This document shows, piece by piece, positions 41,095 to 52,581 of a DNA stretch of 64,000 bases. Each line of letters starts with the position of its first letter. Position 1 is the first letter of the stretch. Where the stretch lies: NCBI RefSeq assembly GCF_020882245.1, contig NC_083597.1, forward strand, positions 79,090,152 to 79,154,151. Reading direction: 5' to 3'. Position numbers and translations under genes: made by a program. The stretch comes from Rhopalosiphum padi. Its lineage: Eukaryota > Arthropoda > Insecta > Hemiptera > Aphididae. The notes beneath the pieces were generated by a model that was not told where the DNA came from, did no database searches, and was given only the letters and a program-made list of their open reading frames with translations.

Positions 41095-42669
41095 TATTTG
41101 GCCATTTAATGAAGATGATCGCGAACGTTTGTTTTTGCGGTTCTTATATATCCGTGTACGTGTATATCGTCCATTGTATACATCATCACTGAAACGAGAG
41201 AGGTAGAATAAAAAAGTCTGTACACGTGTTATTTCGCCACAAACGTCGTCGTCGCAATCGTCGTCCGCAAAAATCTCAAAGCCGGTCACGAGAAACGGTC
41301 GTAAAAACAAACCCGACAAATCGTCCACTATTCTGCAGGCGTAGCAGTAGAAAAACTATTATAAGTATATAATATATTATATTCATATATACACTTCACA
41401 ACGTTTGGTGGACGTTTTATTCTGTTCGCTAAAATCGACGTAATGAATCCTTTTTTAGGAAAAATAAAAAACAAATAAAGATAAGGTGCAATCCATGAAT
41501 ATTACTCTGTCCCCAAACAATACATCACTTATCTCTGTACTATATTATGAAAAAAATATCGCAATATTTTTATTTTTCACGGAATACAATTTTTATGGAA
41601 ACTAAAAAAAAAAAAAAAAAAATCAAGTACAAATCACGAATGCGATGTTAGCAAGCGGAGCGAACGACAGGCAAACTTCTTACAGTAATATTACTCGTTG
41701 CGATTCTGAACGGATCGAAGTCAGTCGTGTTATTTATATATACAGCAATAGCGTGTGTGACCGATGCGTATATGGTAATAAATGCACGTCAACATTTCCA
41801 AAAACCGTTTGTACGGAATTAGTTTGCGCGAAAAGTTGATAATGAAAAAAAAAAATCGACGTCACACTTGCGGGACGTGCAGTTGATGTCCATTATTATC
41901 GTACGCATATTTTCAGCGAGACTTATTATCGTTTGCGCATAATAAAAAACAAAATTCATTGCGTGGCATATCGCCGTAATAATATATTATGTGTTCGCAC
42001 GTTATACACTTTCTGGGAAAAACTGCAGACGCTGTGACTCTCGAGCACTCTGTTTATTATTAAACATACGCGGACGCGTGGACGACTCCCGTAGTATAAT
42101 ATTATCCTATGTACTCGTATATATTATTATATATGTATACATATTTTGTTTTTGTGCGCTTTATTTGCCCGTTCCGCTTTTTCCTCCTGGTCCTCCACCT
42201 CCGGGCTATTTCCATTTCCGCCACCGCCGTCCTCTTTATATCCGGTAATGAGCTTAAAGATTTCCGGTCTTCTATAATATATAATGATATATTTTGGAGG
42301 GTGCCGTGGCGTATTTCGCCGTCGTTGGCATATAATTCAATGACGGTGACGACAAAAACGTATAAAGTTGCACACACCATCCATATATATATATATATAA
42401 ATACACAAACGTATACCGCAGTCGTGACACGGACAGACGATGCCTCCGGAGAGACGTAGCGGAGGCTTTTGTGAAATATCAACCGTTACCGTGGTGGCGG
42501 TTGTATAATGTATAGGGGGTTTGCGCGCTGCAGTTGTTTGCCAAAGGCATTTGTTTTATCTCGTTTCCACGCACCGCCGTGCCAAAAGCCTGCAGGGCGT
42601 CACGCAGTCGTGTGCGTGTGGACAAATTTCCTGGTCGCAGATTAGTTTTGGGAATCAAACGCAAACAGA

Positions 42670-42688
42670 AATAATAATAATAATAATA
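42670..42688. repeat. (AAT)n trinucleotide repeat
   Basis: About six uninterrupted AAT units lie inside the GC-richer patch. On the minus strand it yields a run of tyrosine codons in one frame, which lengthens a spurious open frame. Confidence 0.85.
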
Positions 42689-42930
42689 GTAATAAAACAA
42701 CTTTTTTCCCGTCCCTCGTTGCCCGCTCGCGACGGCGTATAAAATATTTGCGATCATCGAATAACGAGGTGCAAACACCGTATACATACGCGAAATATAT
42801 ATATAAATGCACAATGTATTAAATGTGTAAAGCAAATACACGAGAAATCTAAACATCACAAGGGACTGTGAATACTGCGCTGCCGCATGCTGTCGTGTCG
42901 TGTAGTATAAATTGTACACGAACAAAAAAA

Positions 42931-45900
42931 AAATAATAATACAATTATGTTATTAAATTATTAAATATTTCGGCCGAACCGCATTTATCGAATAAAAAGG
43001 ACTGCTAAAACAACTGTAATATTTACGTTTTTTTTTTTTTTTTACACACCCGACGAACGCAACAATACAACGAATTATTTGGAAATTCATAATTAATTTA
43101 TATACGGTACGTATACCAGACACGCACACGTATTTCGTGCATACGTATTTGGTATTATTTTATATATTATGTTGAATATATAACATTATAAAATGCCTTA
43201 ATTGAATTTCATGGATTTGTAGCGAAGTCGGTCGAAATAATTACGAGTTCATGTATAGTATACGACTACAGTGTATTATATTATTAACTACATATTTACA
43301 AAATGTGAAAAGTTGTGAACGTAACATAATTTGAATATTGTTATATTAATTATTGTGTAAGCCTGGTTAGGTCTAATTATTTTGAAATTATCGTCGGAAA
43401 ACTCGGAAAAGCATGGTTATTTACAGTAAGTCATCAATTTTTTAGCGGGCCATTATTGTATGTTCAAATCGATCTGAGCGGTTTGTTCCGATAACATCAT
43501 AATGTTAATCAGGTACGTTTGCGTTATGTCTCGTCAATAATAATGCGGTCCTATGGGAATTGGTTTAAAACAACACCATGATAGTACGAAATACATTTGA
43601 ACATTATATAGGTATACTTCGTCAGAATATAATATATTATATCCACTCTTTCATTAGAAGGGCCAAGTGGTGTTAAGTATTTATGTGAAATGACATTTGT
43701 ACAGAGCTACGCCGAGAACTTGTATTGTATTTCTAATTAAAATATTAATTTATTAATTGTTTAATTAACCGAGTTTATAATAAATAATTACTCTATCCTA
43801 TTTCAAACCATTTTATTTTAATTCAGTAATTTATCACGTTCTATATATTATTGTATGTTATTAATCAAGTGTTAATCGTTACATCTATTTAATACTGCTG
43901 TAGATTGATGAAATAAAAACAACTGGATCAATATATTATGTGGCTACTTAAAATCCTCATTTATGAAAAAATTGTTCTCTTTTGTACTTAATCATATATT
44001 AATATGTATTATATATTATTACTTATTAATAATTTAAAGATTTTGTAAATAAAAAATTGATTTATGAAATACGTTTATAGTAAAATAATTCTATGTATGT
44101 TATTAATTCTTATTGTTGGTAACTTTTTGTAACAGATAATATTATATAACTTAATAAATACTTATTATGTGTGAATAATAAATAACCGTTGCTTTTTGCT
44201 TACCTCAGTGGTTAATTGTGTCTTACTAGTTTAATTGCATTATTATTACAAATGATAAAACGTGATTTTATAATATTTTATACTATTTTTTTTTAAAATT
44301 ATCTTCCATATTTTGTCTTATATCGTGATAGGAATTTAGTGTCTTTCCAAAATAGTTTTACTAAAAAATGTGTAATATGTATACATATTATAATTAACTA
44401 TATTGTATGCTTTTACATTGTGACTTACAAAATACATTTTACACCTCATGGCATACTTATACTAATGTCACAACTTATAACATTTTTAAATGTTATATTT
44501 TAAAATGTATTATTTCCTCAGTAATTGTATAGTATTAAATATATATATTATATTAAAATAAATAAGATTGAACTGGCGTACCGAAACTATCCACCCCCAA
44601 CAAGATGTTTGAAAAATGTAATTGTACGCTTTGACAGACTCCCAAACATAGATCAATTTCAGTTTCCACATTTAATGACCACTATAAGATCCAAACATTA
44701 AATGATTTGTCTCAATTTATTTTCCTGACAACTCCACTATGGCACTGTTATTAAACGTCTCTTAACGATCGGACGGGACTCCGCCAAAACCACAACCTCA
44801 TAATATTAGGGTTTATAAAGGTTTTACCCCCATGTTTATCCCGATTCGTAAATTCTCGTTCTTTTGTTAAAATATGATCGTACGCCGAATTCACTACTGC
44901 AGCATTACGCATCCAAGAACTTTTATATACATAAATAAATATTATACTATAGTCTATAATATACATAAAACAGTATGTACATACTACTTATTTATCAGCA
45001 AAACCAGATCTCTACGCAATTAATAATTATTAAACTTACATAAACTATGTACAAATAAATAAACAATTATAAGTTAATGACTTAGAAACTTTTAATAGTC
45101 TCGTCCGTCGTTAATAATAGACTAAACTATAACAGTATAATATGGTGTTCAACCAAGTGTTATCAACAACGTGATTTCCTGGTGAGATAAATAAGTCATG
45201 ACTTAACCTATTGGTATAATGAGAGGGAAGGTAAAAAATATATAAATATTTATTTATTACTTTTAATTTTAATGTTTCTCAATATTAAATCATTTAGTGT
45301 TTATAAATATAATTTAAAGTTTTATAATTATTTGTATTTTTTTAGTTTTTAATAATGTTTTCAAATAAATTAATTCGTAATATTGTAAATATGATAACAT
45401 CACATTAACACAACTGTGATGCCGTCACCAACGTTCACATATTTTCACGAGTCCAGGCAAAAATATCTCGTCTGAATTTTACAGGTAGTTAGTATAAATA
45501 AAAATAGAAGATAATTAGAGGAACCAAAAATGTATAATAAAATGAGGTAGATATACTGAGACATATTATATTACCATAAAGCTAAAAATTTAATTTGTAA
45601 AACCTAATCTAATCAAAGCTGTTACGTCCAAATTCGTACAATTATTGTCACACGAATTTATCATAGATGTATCATTCTCGATAGTGTAATTATAAGTATT
45701 TATATGTTTTATTGTCACGATTATATTATAAGAAGTGTTAGCTTATATTATAATGTAATGTATTAATTCTTAAAATAACGTGTTTTGTTATGTTGATAAT
45801 TTGTATACAAATTAATAATCATAAAATAAAGATGCCAACGTTATTATTATTATTATTGTATGAATCAATGAAAATTAAATCAGACGTTTGAGAGTGATTA

Positions 45901-46191
45901 CAATTTTAAACATTTAAACCAATATGACGCGTAGAGATTTCCATGAATTCGGTCTACCCACATAACTAATGCCAAAATTTAATTGAGGTATTTAACATAA
46001 TATAATACGTAGAACATCTATTCTCAAACTTTGTAAGAAAATAACTTCATTGTAGAACAAAAATATTTATATTTTCTTTTTTGGTATGGGTGGGCTACAC
46101 GATTGTTATTATATGATAACTATTTGCTGACTATTGGCATATATTTGATAAATAAATTATTATATGTATATGTTCAAAATTAAATTAGAAG
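42931..46191. other. AT-rich non-coding stretch with palindromes
   Basis: A/T-rich DNA includes an 18-bp perfect palindrome, TAATATGTATACATATTA, at 44373-44390. A hairpin with 10-bp arms lies at 44476-44497. A less AT-rich segment at about 44570-44930 carries a 71-codon minus-strand frame, which I do not recognise. It may be an old repeat fragment, since its edges are compositionally sharp. Confidence 0.55.
44373..44390. repeat. 18-bp perfect palindrome
   Basis: TAATATGTATACATATTA reads identically on both strands and is centred on GTATAC. Perfect palindromes of this length can arise by chance in AT-rich DNA, so biological meaning is uncertain. Confidence 0.75.
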
Positions 46192-46510
46192 CATTGACGG
46201 CAAATTCGTGGCTCACGTGCCCGAAGTGGCATGCGAAAAATTAAAACATTTTTATTAACCAAATATCAACGAATTGGAATCAAGTATTTAACAACAAAAA
46301 AATCATATTAAGAAAATAAATAATTAAAAAAGTAATGTTTTTATATTATAAACCTAAACTAACCTTTTTTATATTATTAATATATTAATTATTATACAAG
46401 TAAATGACGATTTTTACAATATTGAATAATATACATAATATTTTTTATGGCACGCTTGAAAAAAAGGGTAATTTTTGGCACGTAGCGTTCAAATAATTTG
46501 CCACCCCTGG
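46192..46510. mobile_element. Probable non-autonomous hAT-like element
   Basis: The left end reads CATTGACGGCAAATT, then CGTGGCTCACGTGCC. The right end, reverse-complemented, reads CAGGGGTGGCAAATT, then TTGAACGCTACGTGCC. The two ends thus match as imperfect terminal inverted repeats of roughly 30 bases with a shared GGCAAATT core. The CAGGGGTGGCAAA style of terminus is typical of hAT-superfamily and related short DNA elements. The interior of about 300 bp is AT-rich with no transposase frame, so mobility would have depended on another copy. The flanks (ATTAGAAG on the left, GTTTAGAG or TTTAGAGT on the right) are only loosely similar, so the target-site duplication is degraded and the exact ends are uncertain by a base or two. 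Confidence 0.6.
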
Positions 46511-47080
46511 TTTAGAGTGTTACCATCTAATGGCTTCTCTAACACAATTCTTACGACTTAAAGACTATTTGTAATGATTAAATTTTTCTTCAAATAATAC
46601 GCACACTGTAAAAATTACATTTACAAATGATGTATTTTCTAATAAATATTTAAACGAAAAAAAGTCGTATTATACACAAAAATTGGATTACACATGATAC
46701 TAAATCATTACAAATACTTATTATAACCAATACGCAGTATACTTCACTGACATAATCTTACAAATCCACTTTGCGTGATTTTTGTTGTAACTAGCTAGGT
46801 TAAAGTAAAAATAGAATATTTAGGGTTATTGTGAGGCTTCACAGATTTTATGACAAATAATATAATTATTAGAACAAATAACTTAATTACGTATCATTCT
46901 CTATAGTTAAAAATGTATGTACGAGGTAACGTTATATTTTTCGCAACTCCGATCAAATACATGATGTATATTAATAGTAGTTTAGATAGTTGGCATGTCT
47001 AATGAATATTATTTTTATGAATTTTTTTTATTTTTTCAATTTTCATTGTACGTATATAAAATAATATTCCATTTGAGGAT
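46511..47080. other. AT-rich non-coding stretch
   Basis: A/T-rich DNA directly right of the hAT-like element. I see nothing in it. Confidence 0.65.
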
Positions 47081-48480
47081 ACACATATTATTATATTATG
47101 CTTTGTCTGTGGGCGTTTTACGGTGCGTTTGATTTATTATTATTACTATTACACGCACATACGGTGTGTAATTTCTTCCAGTAAAATATCGGCCGCGTAC
47201 CCAATAATAATTGTGTTTTTTTTTTTTTATTTCCTATATAATATAATAATATACTTATTACTTATATATTATAGCCTACGCATGTTAACGTGTAATTTCG
47301 ATGGTTTATATTAATTCGTCATTTGGTTGGAGTGTGTGATGGTAACAAAAAGATTATTGCAAAATAATAGAAAAAAAAAACAAAATTCAAAAAACTTCAA
47401 GGTTTTTCAACAACAATCGTCGATCTTGCTACAAATCTCGGAAAATCGTTTTAAAATTGAGTCGTTTTGAAAAAAAAAAAAATAAAATACACGTTGTTAT
47501 AATCATACAGAAATATACTAAGTTTGGTATGCAGTGGTATCAGACAACCTCGGGACCCTATTTATGATCGTGTATAGTTAAAAATAATTATCCATTCAGC
47601 AAACTCGCGTTAAGTTATCAGTGCCTATAGGCTATATGGCTGATTATAGATACATATCTACATAACCAGCTGTACAAATAAAATATAATAGGTACGTGTA
47701 TTTCATCTCTTTCTGCGTGTATTACATAGTCGTGCATTGTACAATGTATATAACTCTACATTATATTGTACATTAAATTGTACAAAGGATGTCGTCCTTG
47801 CATAAAAAAATAAACGAACGACTATATATATGTATGTAGACGTGTAGAGATTCGCATATTTCGTTGTTTGCTATTCGTCTTGTGGCTCGGGGATATTTGC
47901 GATAAACTCAGTATAATCCGCGCACGATAGATAACATTGATTAGTCGCTGTACGCTACGACACTATCACAAAGTATAGTATTTTACATACATGTTGATAT
48001 TGTACCAATTTATATTATATGGAACTGTAGTGCGTTGCCAGTTTTTGCCACAGCACAATAAATGAAGTTTTATTTTAAAGACAGCTGAAAAACAACATTT
48101 TGAAGAGCTAAAACATATAATCGTGTCAAACGGGCTGAACGTCCGTTCACACTGAACTGAATGTTAAACTCAATACGTAATATAAACCTATTTATATATA
48201 TATATATATAAATAAATATATAACACACGTTTGTATATTGTATATATTTATAAACACCAATCAATACGTGAAATTTACATAATGGCTCTAAATAAATTAT
48301 GTAGCGTATAGTGGCGAGACGTTACGCGTTAAGTACAAATATATCAATCTACGACTATCTATATTATTATTATCATGTTATACTAAACAGACAACGTGAA
48401 AATTGCGTTAAATCAAATTTTTACGACGGATTATAGTCGTGAAAACGGTAAAAATATTCTTTGACCCGACTCATAAATAT
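47081..48480. other. Mixed, moderately GC-richer non-coding region
   Basis: CpG-containing segments at about 47160-47215, 47800-47960 and 48110-48160 alternate with A/T runs, including A runs near 47371-47380 and 47471-47484 and a TA tract at 48193-48210. No gene is supported. Confidence 0.5.
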
Positions 48481-49290
48481 ATATTATATTATTATTTTTA
48501 TGTTCTAGTAATTTGTACATTTTTACATAATCATTTAAGATTACATTATACAGATTTAAGGTTTTAACCTGCACACACACGTCATAACCATAACTATAAA
48601 ATATGTATAAGTTATACTATTTAGAGATCAAGTTGATGACTTATTAGAATACTATGAGACCACTATTCCATAAATTGTTATTTGTAGCCTTTATTCTAAA
48701 ATTGTTTTAGAAGTTTGATAGTTATGTTCGTATGTGTCGATTTTACTGCTGTGAAATTAATGTTAAGTCCAAAATTATTACGAATAAATTATATAGTATA
48801 GTGTTATTAATTATTATTGTAAGAAACACTTGGATTTCTCTAATTTGTGGTTTGGAAGGCAGATAATATATTTTCTTGTATACTAAAATATGACAAGTTC
48901 TAAAATACTTAATGTGATTTACAATAATCGTTTCTATGGTATCTACATAATATTATGTACAATGACCTTAATATTATTAAATACAAAAAATAAAATATTT
49001 CTAAAATCTTTACATTTTTAAACGTATTACTCATAATTTTTTTTTTAAATTAACAATCAAAACGTTTATCAAGACATTGCATACATACAAAAATTATATT
49101 ATATATAATTTTTGTTTAACACAATTATTTTTAAATTCTATACGAAAACTAAGTAAAGTAATTTACCGTCTGGAAGAACGAAATTCGTTTTTTATCTATT
49201 ATAATTTAAATCAGAAGTAATTGTGAAGTTATTCAACACTGTACATGTATTTACACACAATATGTATGAATTATTATTATAGTCATTATA
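48481..49290. other. AT-rich non-coding stretch with strong palindrome
   Basis: A/T-rich DNA with a near-perfect cruciform at 49087-49115, listed separately. No gene is supported. Confidence 0.6.
49087..49115. repeat. Palindrome with 13-bp arms and 3-base loop
   Basis: The arms starting ACAAAAATTATAT and ending in its exact reverse complement enclose TAT. The short loop favours cruciform or RNA hairpin formation. It may be a replication-slippage product. No function is evident. Confidence 0.8.
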
Positions 49291-49960
49291 GTTACAGTTC
49301 GTCGCGTATTTTAGGTACCGACACATATTATAATATTATAATAATGTAAAGTATTTTACACGTTTCTGAAAATAAAACGTCTCGCAGACTAGTTGTGTAT
49401 AATTATTATTCAAATTTATTTACCTCAATTCTGAATATGTTATAATATTGCCTATTATTAAAACGTCGAGCCCCTAAACATTTTACGACGCGAAGCCATT
49501 ATATTTGTTCAGCACGGTTCGGCCGTATACTTAATATCATAATAGTATGAATAATATCTTCTGCACATTATGTATAATATACTGCACACATACTACAATA
49601 CCTCGCCCACGTTTACTTCGTTAAGAACATAAAACACACACACACCCTTATGGCAGCTGCACTGCTGCTGCAACATCTTGCACCAGTGCTGCAGACCGGG
49701 AGTAGTATTCGCAGCGCGTCTGTTTTATGTATTTTCCATCGTACCTTTTACCCACTCTAATCTCGCCGACGACGCACGAGGGTTAATGATCACATATTAT
49801 TTACACATATTATAGCGTCGTTTTCGCGAAAACAATTAATGACCAATCAAGCGTTGGCTTTCATTTCCACTGCTAAACAAAAAACTCGTTTGGATACAAA
49901 TTTTGTTTGCAGGGCAGAAAACGGTGTCAATATTAACGTTATCGCGGCGGAAATCTTCGG
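49291..49960. other. GC-richer patch with CTG/CAG-rich core
   Basis: The core at 49652-49694 contains GCAGCTGC (an E-box CAGCTG at 49654-49659) and repeated CTGCTG and GTGCTGCAG. Arms at 49653-49664 and 49684-49692 can pair over nine bases with a 3-base bulge. This is unusually structured for the window and could be an enhancer core or a small folded RNA. It is not a coding exon that I can recognise. Confidence 0.4.
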
Positions 49961-50443
49961 ACTATAAACAAAACGTTAAATATTTAAATAGATTTTTCGA
50001 CATTGTTGACATTTGTTGAATCTTTCCTTTTTAATTATCTCATTTTAATTTGAAGTTTGAATTGAAAATGTATTTGGAATTGAAGTCAAAGTTCAAGATG
50101 AAATGAAAAAAAACACTATTCCTTATAAATATATATATATATATATATTTGCATTTTCCATAAAAAACGTACTTATAATATAGTTATATATATATATTTA
50201 TATGTATATGTACATGGTAGATATATTATATCTTTAAATATTTTAAAATTCTTAAAAAACGTATTTTAAATTAACTGAGTGAGTATATTATAGTTATATT
50301 ATATTATATACCTACCCCTATAATTATAACATATTACCATGTTTCACTTATTAAAATAAAATTAAACAAAAATAAATAATCAGGACGACTATCAAATATC
50401 ATAAAAATATATAATATATAAGTCAACGATCTATTATCCATAT
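49961..50443. other. AT-rich non-coding stretch
   Basis: A/T-rich DNA between the CpG patch and the hAT transposon, with an AT tract at about 50129-50149. I see nothing else. Confidence 0.65.
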
Positions 50444-51808
50444 CTGGGCATGCCCAACCTTTTTCAACTTGCAGGCCGAGTATATTTCACGATTTTATTT
50501 TGTTCATTTTGATAAAACGTACATAATAAAATGTATAGATATTATAATAAAATTATTTTTATATTAAAAATGTAGGACTGACCTGAGAAAAACTTTGTAG
50601 TAGCATAACAAATGCAGCAACAAATATGGTTGAACAAAATATCGGATTAGTTAAAAAGGATAGCAGAGTTAATAACTTTAAAAATATTTGAAACACCTAT
50701 ATTTTTACACTGAATTTAGAACATGTAATGAAAGTTATTGTTACAATAACAGTTAACTTCATTATATCTCACGGATTAAAAAACATAGACAATTTATAGC
50801 ATTTTTAAACGAAATTTAATCGGAACATAAAGGTGTGTTTAACCAGGTTCAATGGTTAAATCTAGGAAAAGTATTAAAAACGATTTTTTGATCTTCGACG
50901 GGAAATTGAAAAATGTATGATAGCAATAAACAAACCTGTAGAAGAATTTGAAAACAAAAAATGGTTGTGATGGGATCATGCTTTCATAACTGATATTTTC
51001 AGCTAATTTAAATGAATTAAATTTTAAACTTCAAAAACTATTTTCGAGCTTATCACTGATGTAAATTCATTTGAAATAAAATTGCAACTTTTTAAAAATC
51101 AAATCTTAAAACAAAGTGTTTTACATTTTAAAACGTGTCAAGAAAATAAACAAAAATCCTTTATTGACGTTCCAACGAAAACCATTTTTAAGACTTCAAA
51201 TCACATATGATTTCATTTCGGATAGTTGAAAATCCATTTCTATCTGATGAAAATGAGGTTCAAGAAACTGTTCAACTTGGACTTATTGATTTAAAAACAA
51301 ATCATCATTTAAAAGATTTTAATAAAGAAATCACAAATAAAAACACAAATTTAATACATTTTTATAAGACTCTTACTAATGATTTTTCAAAAATAAAAGA
51401 ATTATCAATGTATATATTTAGATTATTATTTGGTTCTACTTATATTTGCAAACCATTTTCTGTATGAATTACGCAAAATATTTAGAAAGTTATCGTTTGA
51501 CTGATGAACACTTACACTCCTTATTAAGAATTGGCGTTACACATTTCATTCCGAGTATTGCAGTATTGGTTAAAGAAAAACAAGTCCAAATTTCACATTA
51601 ATTTATTTTTATTAAATATTTTAAAACCAAATACATTTTTTTTCATATTAAAAGTAAAATGTGTAAGATATTTTATAATAAATGTGTAAAAGCTTATTAA
51701 AATAACATTTTTTTGAACAATAATTTTTAATTTTATTAATACCTATAAACATTTTTAAAATGGTCACGGGCCGGATCCGATCCACGAGCCGCGGGTTGGG
51801 CACATCTG
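50444..51808 (+). mobile_element. Degraded hAT-superfamily DNA transposon
   Basis: The left end is CTGGGCATGCCCAACC. The right end, reverse-complemented, is CAGATGTGCCCAACC, followed by further similarity into CG-rich subterminal sequence (GCGGCTCG side). The flanks ATCCATAT (50436-50443) and ATCTATAT (51809-51816) agree at 7 of 8 positions, the 8-bp target-site duplication expected of hAT elements. The interior holds a broken plus-strand transposase pseudogene (about 50600-51601). At about 1.37 kb it is shorter than autonomous hATs, so internal deletions are likely in addition to point decay. The right end retains CCGGATCCGATCC-type subterminal DNA familiar from this group of elements. Both ends, the duplication and the internal gene agree, so the call is firm; the exact family name is not assigned. 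Confidence 0.88.
50600..51601 (+). pseudogene. hAT transposase pseudogene (GTF2IRD2/ZBED5-related type)
   Basis: Translated piecewise across frames, this follows the transposase found in domesticated form in vertebrate GTF2IRD2 and ZBED5-like proteins. Near 50752 VNFIISHGLK appears. Then comes a box matching the conserved RWLS.GKVL segment (here QWLNLGKVLKTIFDLRREIE), a KPV.E....KW..D.AF..DI box, and LNELNFKLQ. From 51207 to 51464 an open stretch carries NPFL, and then the hAT C-terminal dimerisation motif LFGSTYICKPFSV. A one-base shift at about 51464 leads to LTDEHLHSLLRIGVT and a natural-looking stop at 51599-51601. Several stops and frameshifts precede 51207, and the N-terminal zinc finger and first catalytic region are missing or illegible. 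It cannot encode an active transposase. Confidence 0.85.
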
Positions 51809-52280
51809 ATCTATATAGTATCTATGGTTATATGTGTAAGCTATTGTTATATTTTTCATTATAGTAATTAAATTAAATGTTAAATGGTAAAGTAATGAAT
51901 AAACGAGTTTATATTAATTAAAACACAATGGTAAATTAGAAGAAATTACAGCTACAAACATTATACTGTATACATAATTTATACTAATTAAAAAAAAAAA
52001 AAATGCTTTAATGTTTTTATCATTAATAAAACTATACGGAAAATCGTAGTAATTTTTAAATTCATATTTATTTTATTTTTCCGCATAAATCGTATTATAC
52101 ATTAATTGTTATAATGTAATTCATATCCCGACTTTAGTAACAATAATATTATGTCTTCGATATCACCTATTTATGACGAAGTTGTATAATTATCTATAAT
52201 AATTACAATGTATGTTTATATTATGTATCAGATACTTATAGAGTGTGAAACATACTATATTGTAGTCTGTTACTCTGCTC
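51809..52280. other. AT-rich non-coding stretch
   Basis: A/T-rich DNA right of the hAT element, with an A run near 51990-52003. Nothing else is visible. Confidence 0.65.
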
Positions 52281-52550
52281 CACCTACTATGCAGCTATTA
52301 GGATAATTTACTCGATCGTTAATCACTGCAGTGCAGCGTTGTACATAATAATATAGTCGCGAATAGCATAATATGTATTATATGATTTTATAAAGTGTAC
52401 GATCCCGATTTTCTGTATACAATAACATAATAATGTGTATTTATACTACAGATTAAGTACAGTATACCTACACGATAAAACAAATGATGAGAATATATCT
52501 GCTATATTATGTATACACAGATGTAGGTACCGTACAGTTTATATACGGGT

Positions 52551-52581
<31 letters not shown>

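Larger units (their letters stand above)
40641..42930. other. Large CpG-containing non-coding patch
   Basis: About 2.3 kb is GC-richer than its surroundings, with CGTCGTCG-type strings at about 41240-41270 and C-rich DNA at about 42180-42240. It includes AT tracts (41073-41094, 42383-42399) and an AAT repeat (about 42670-42688). Overlapping frames of up to 148 codons occur on both strands at 42102-42925. They run through microsatellites and carry no domain signal, so I leave them out. Confidence 0.45.

Noticed and set aside
42479..42925. 148-codon minus-strand open frame
   Set aside because: It includes a tyrosine run from an AAT repeat and overlaps several other frames. No domain was recognised.
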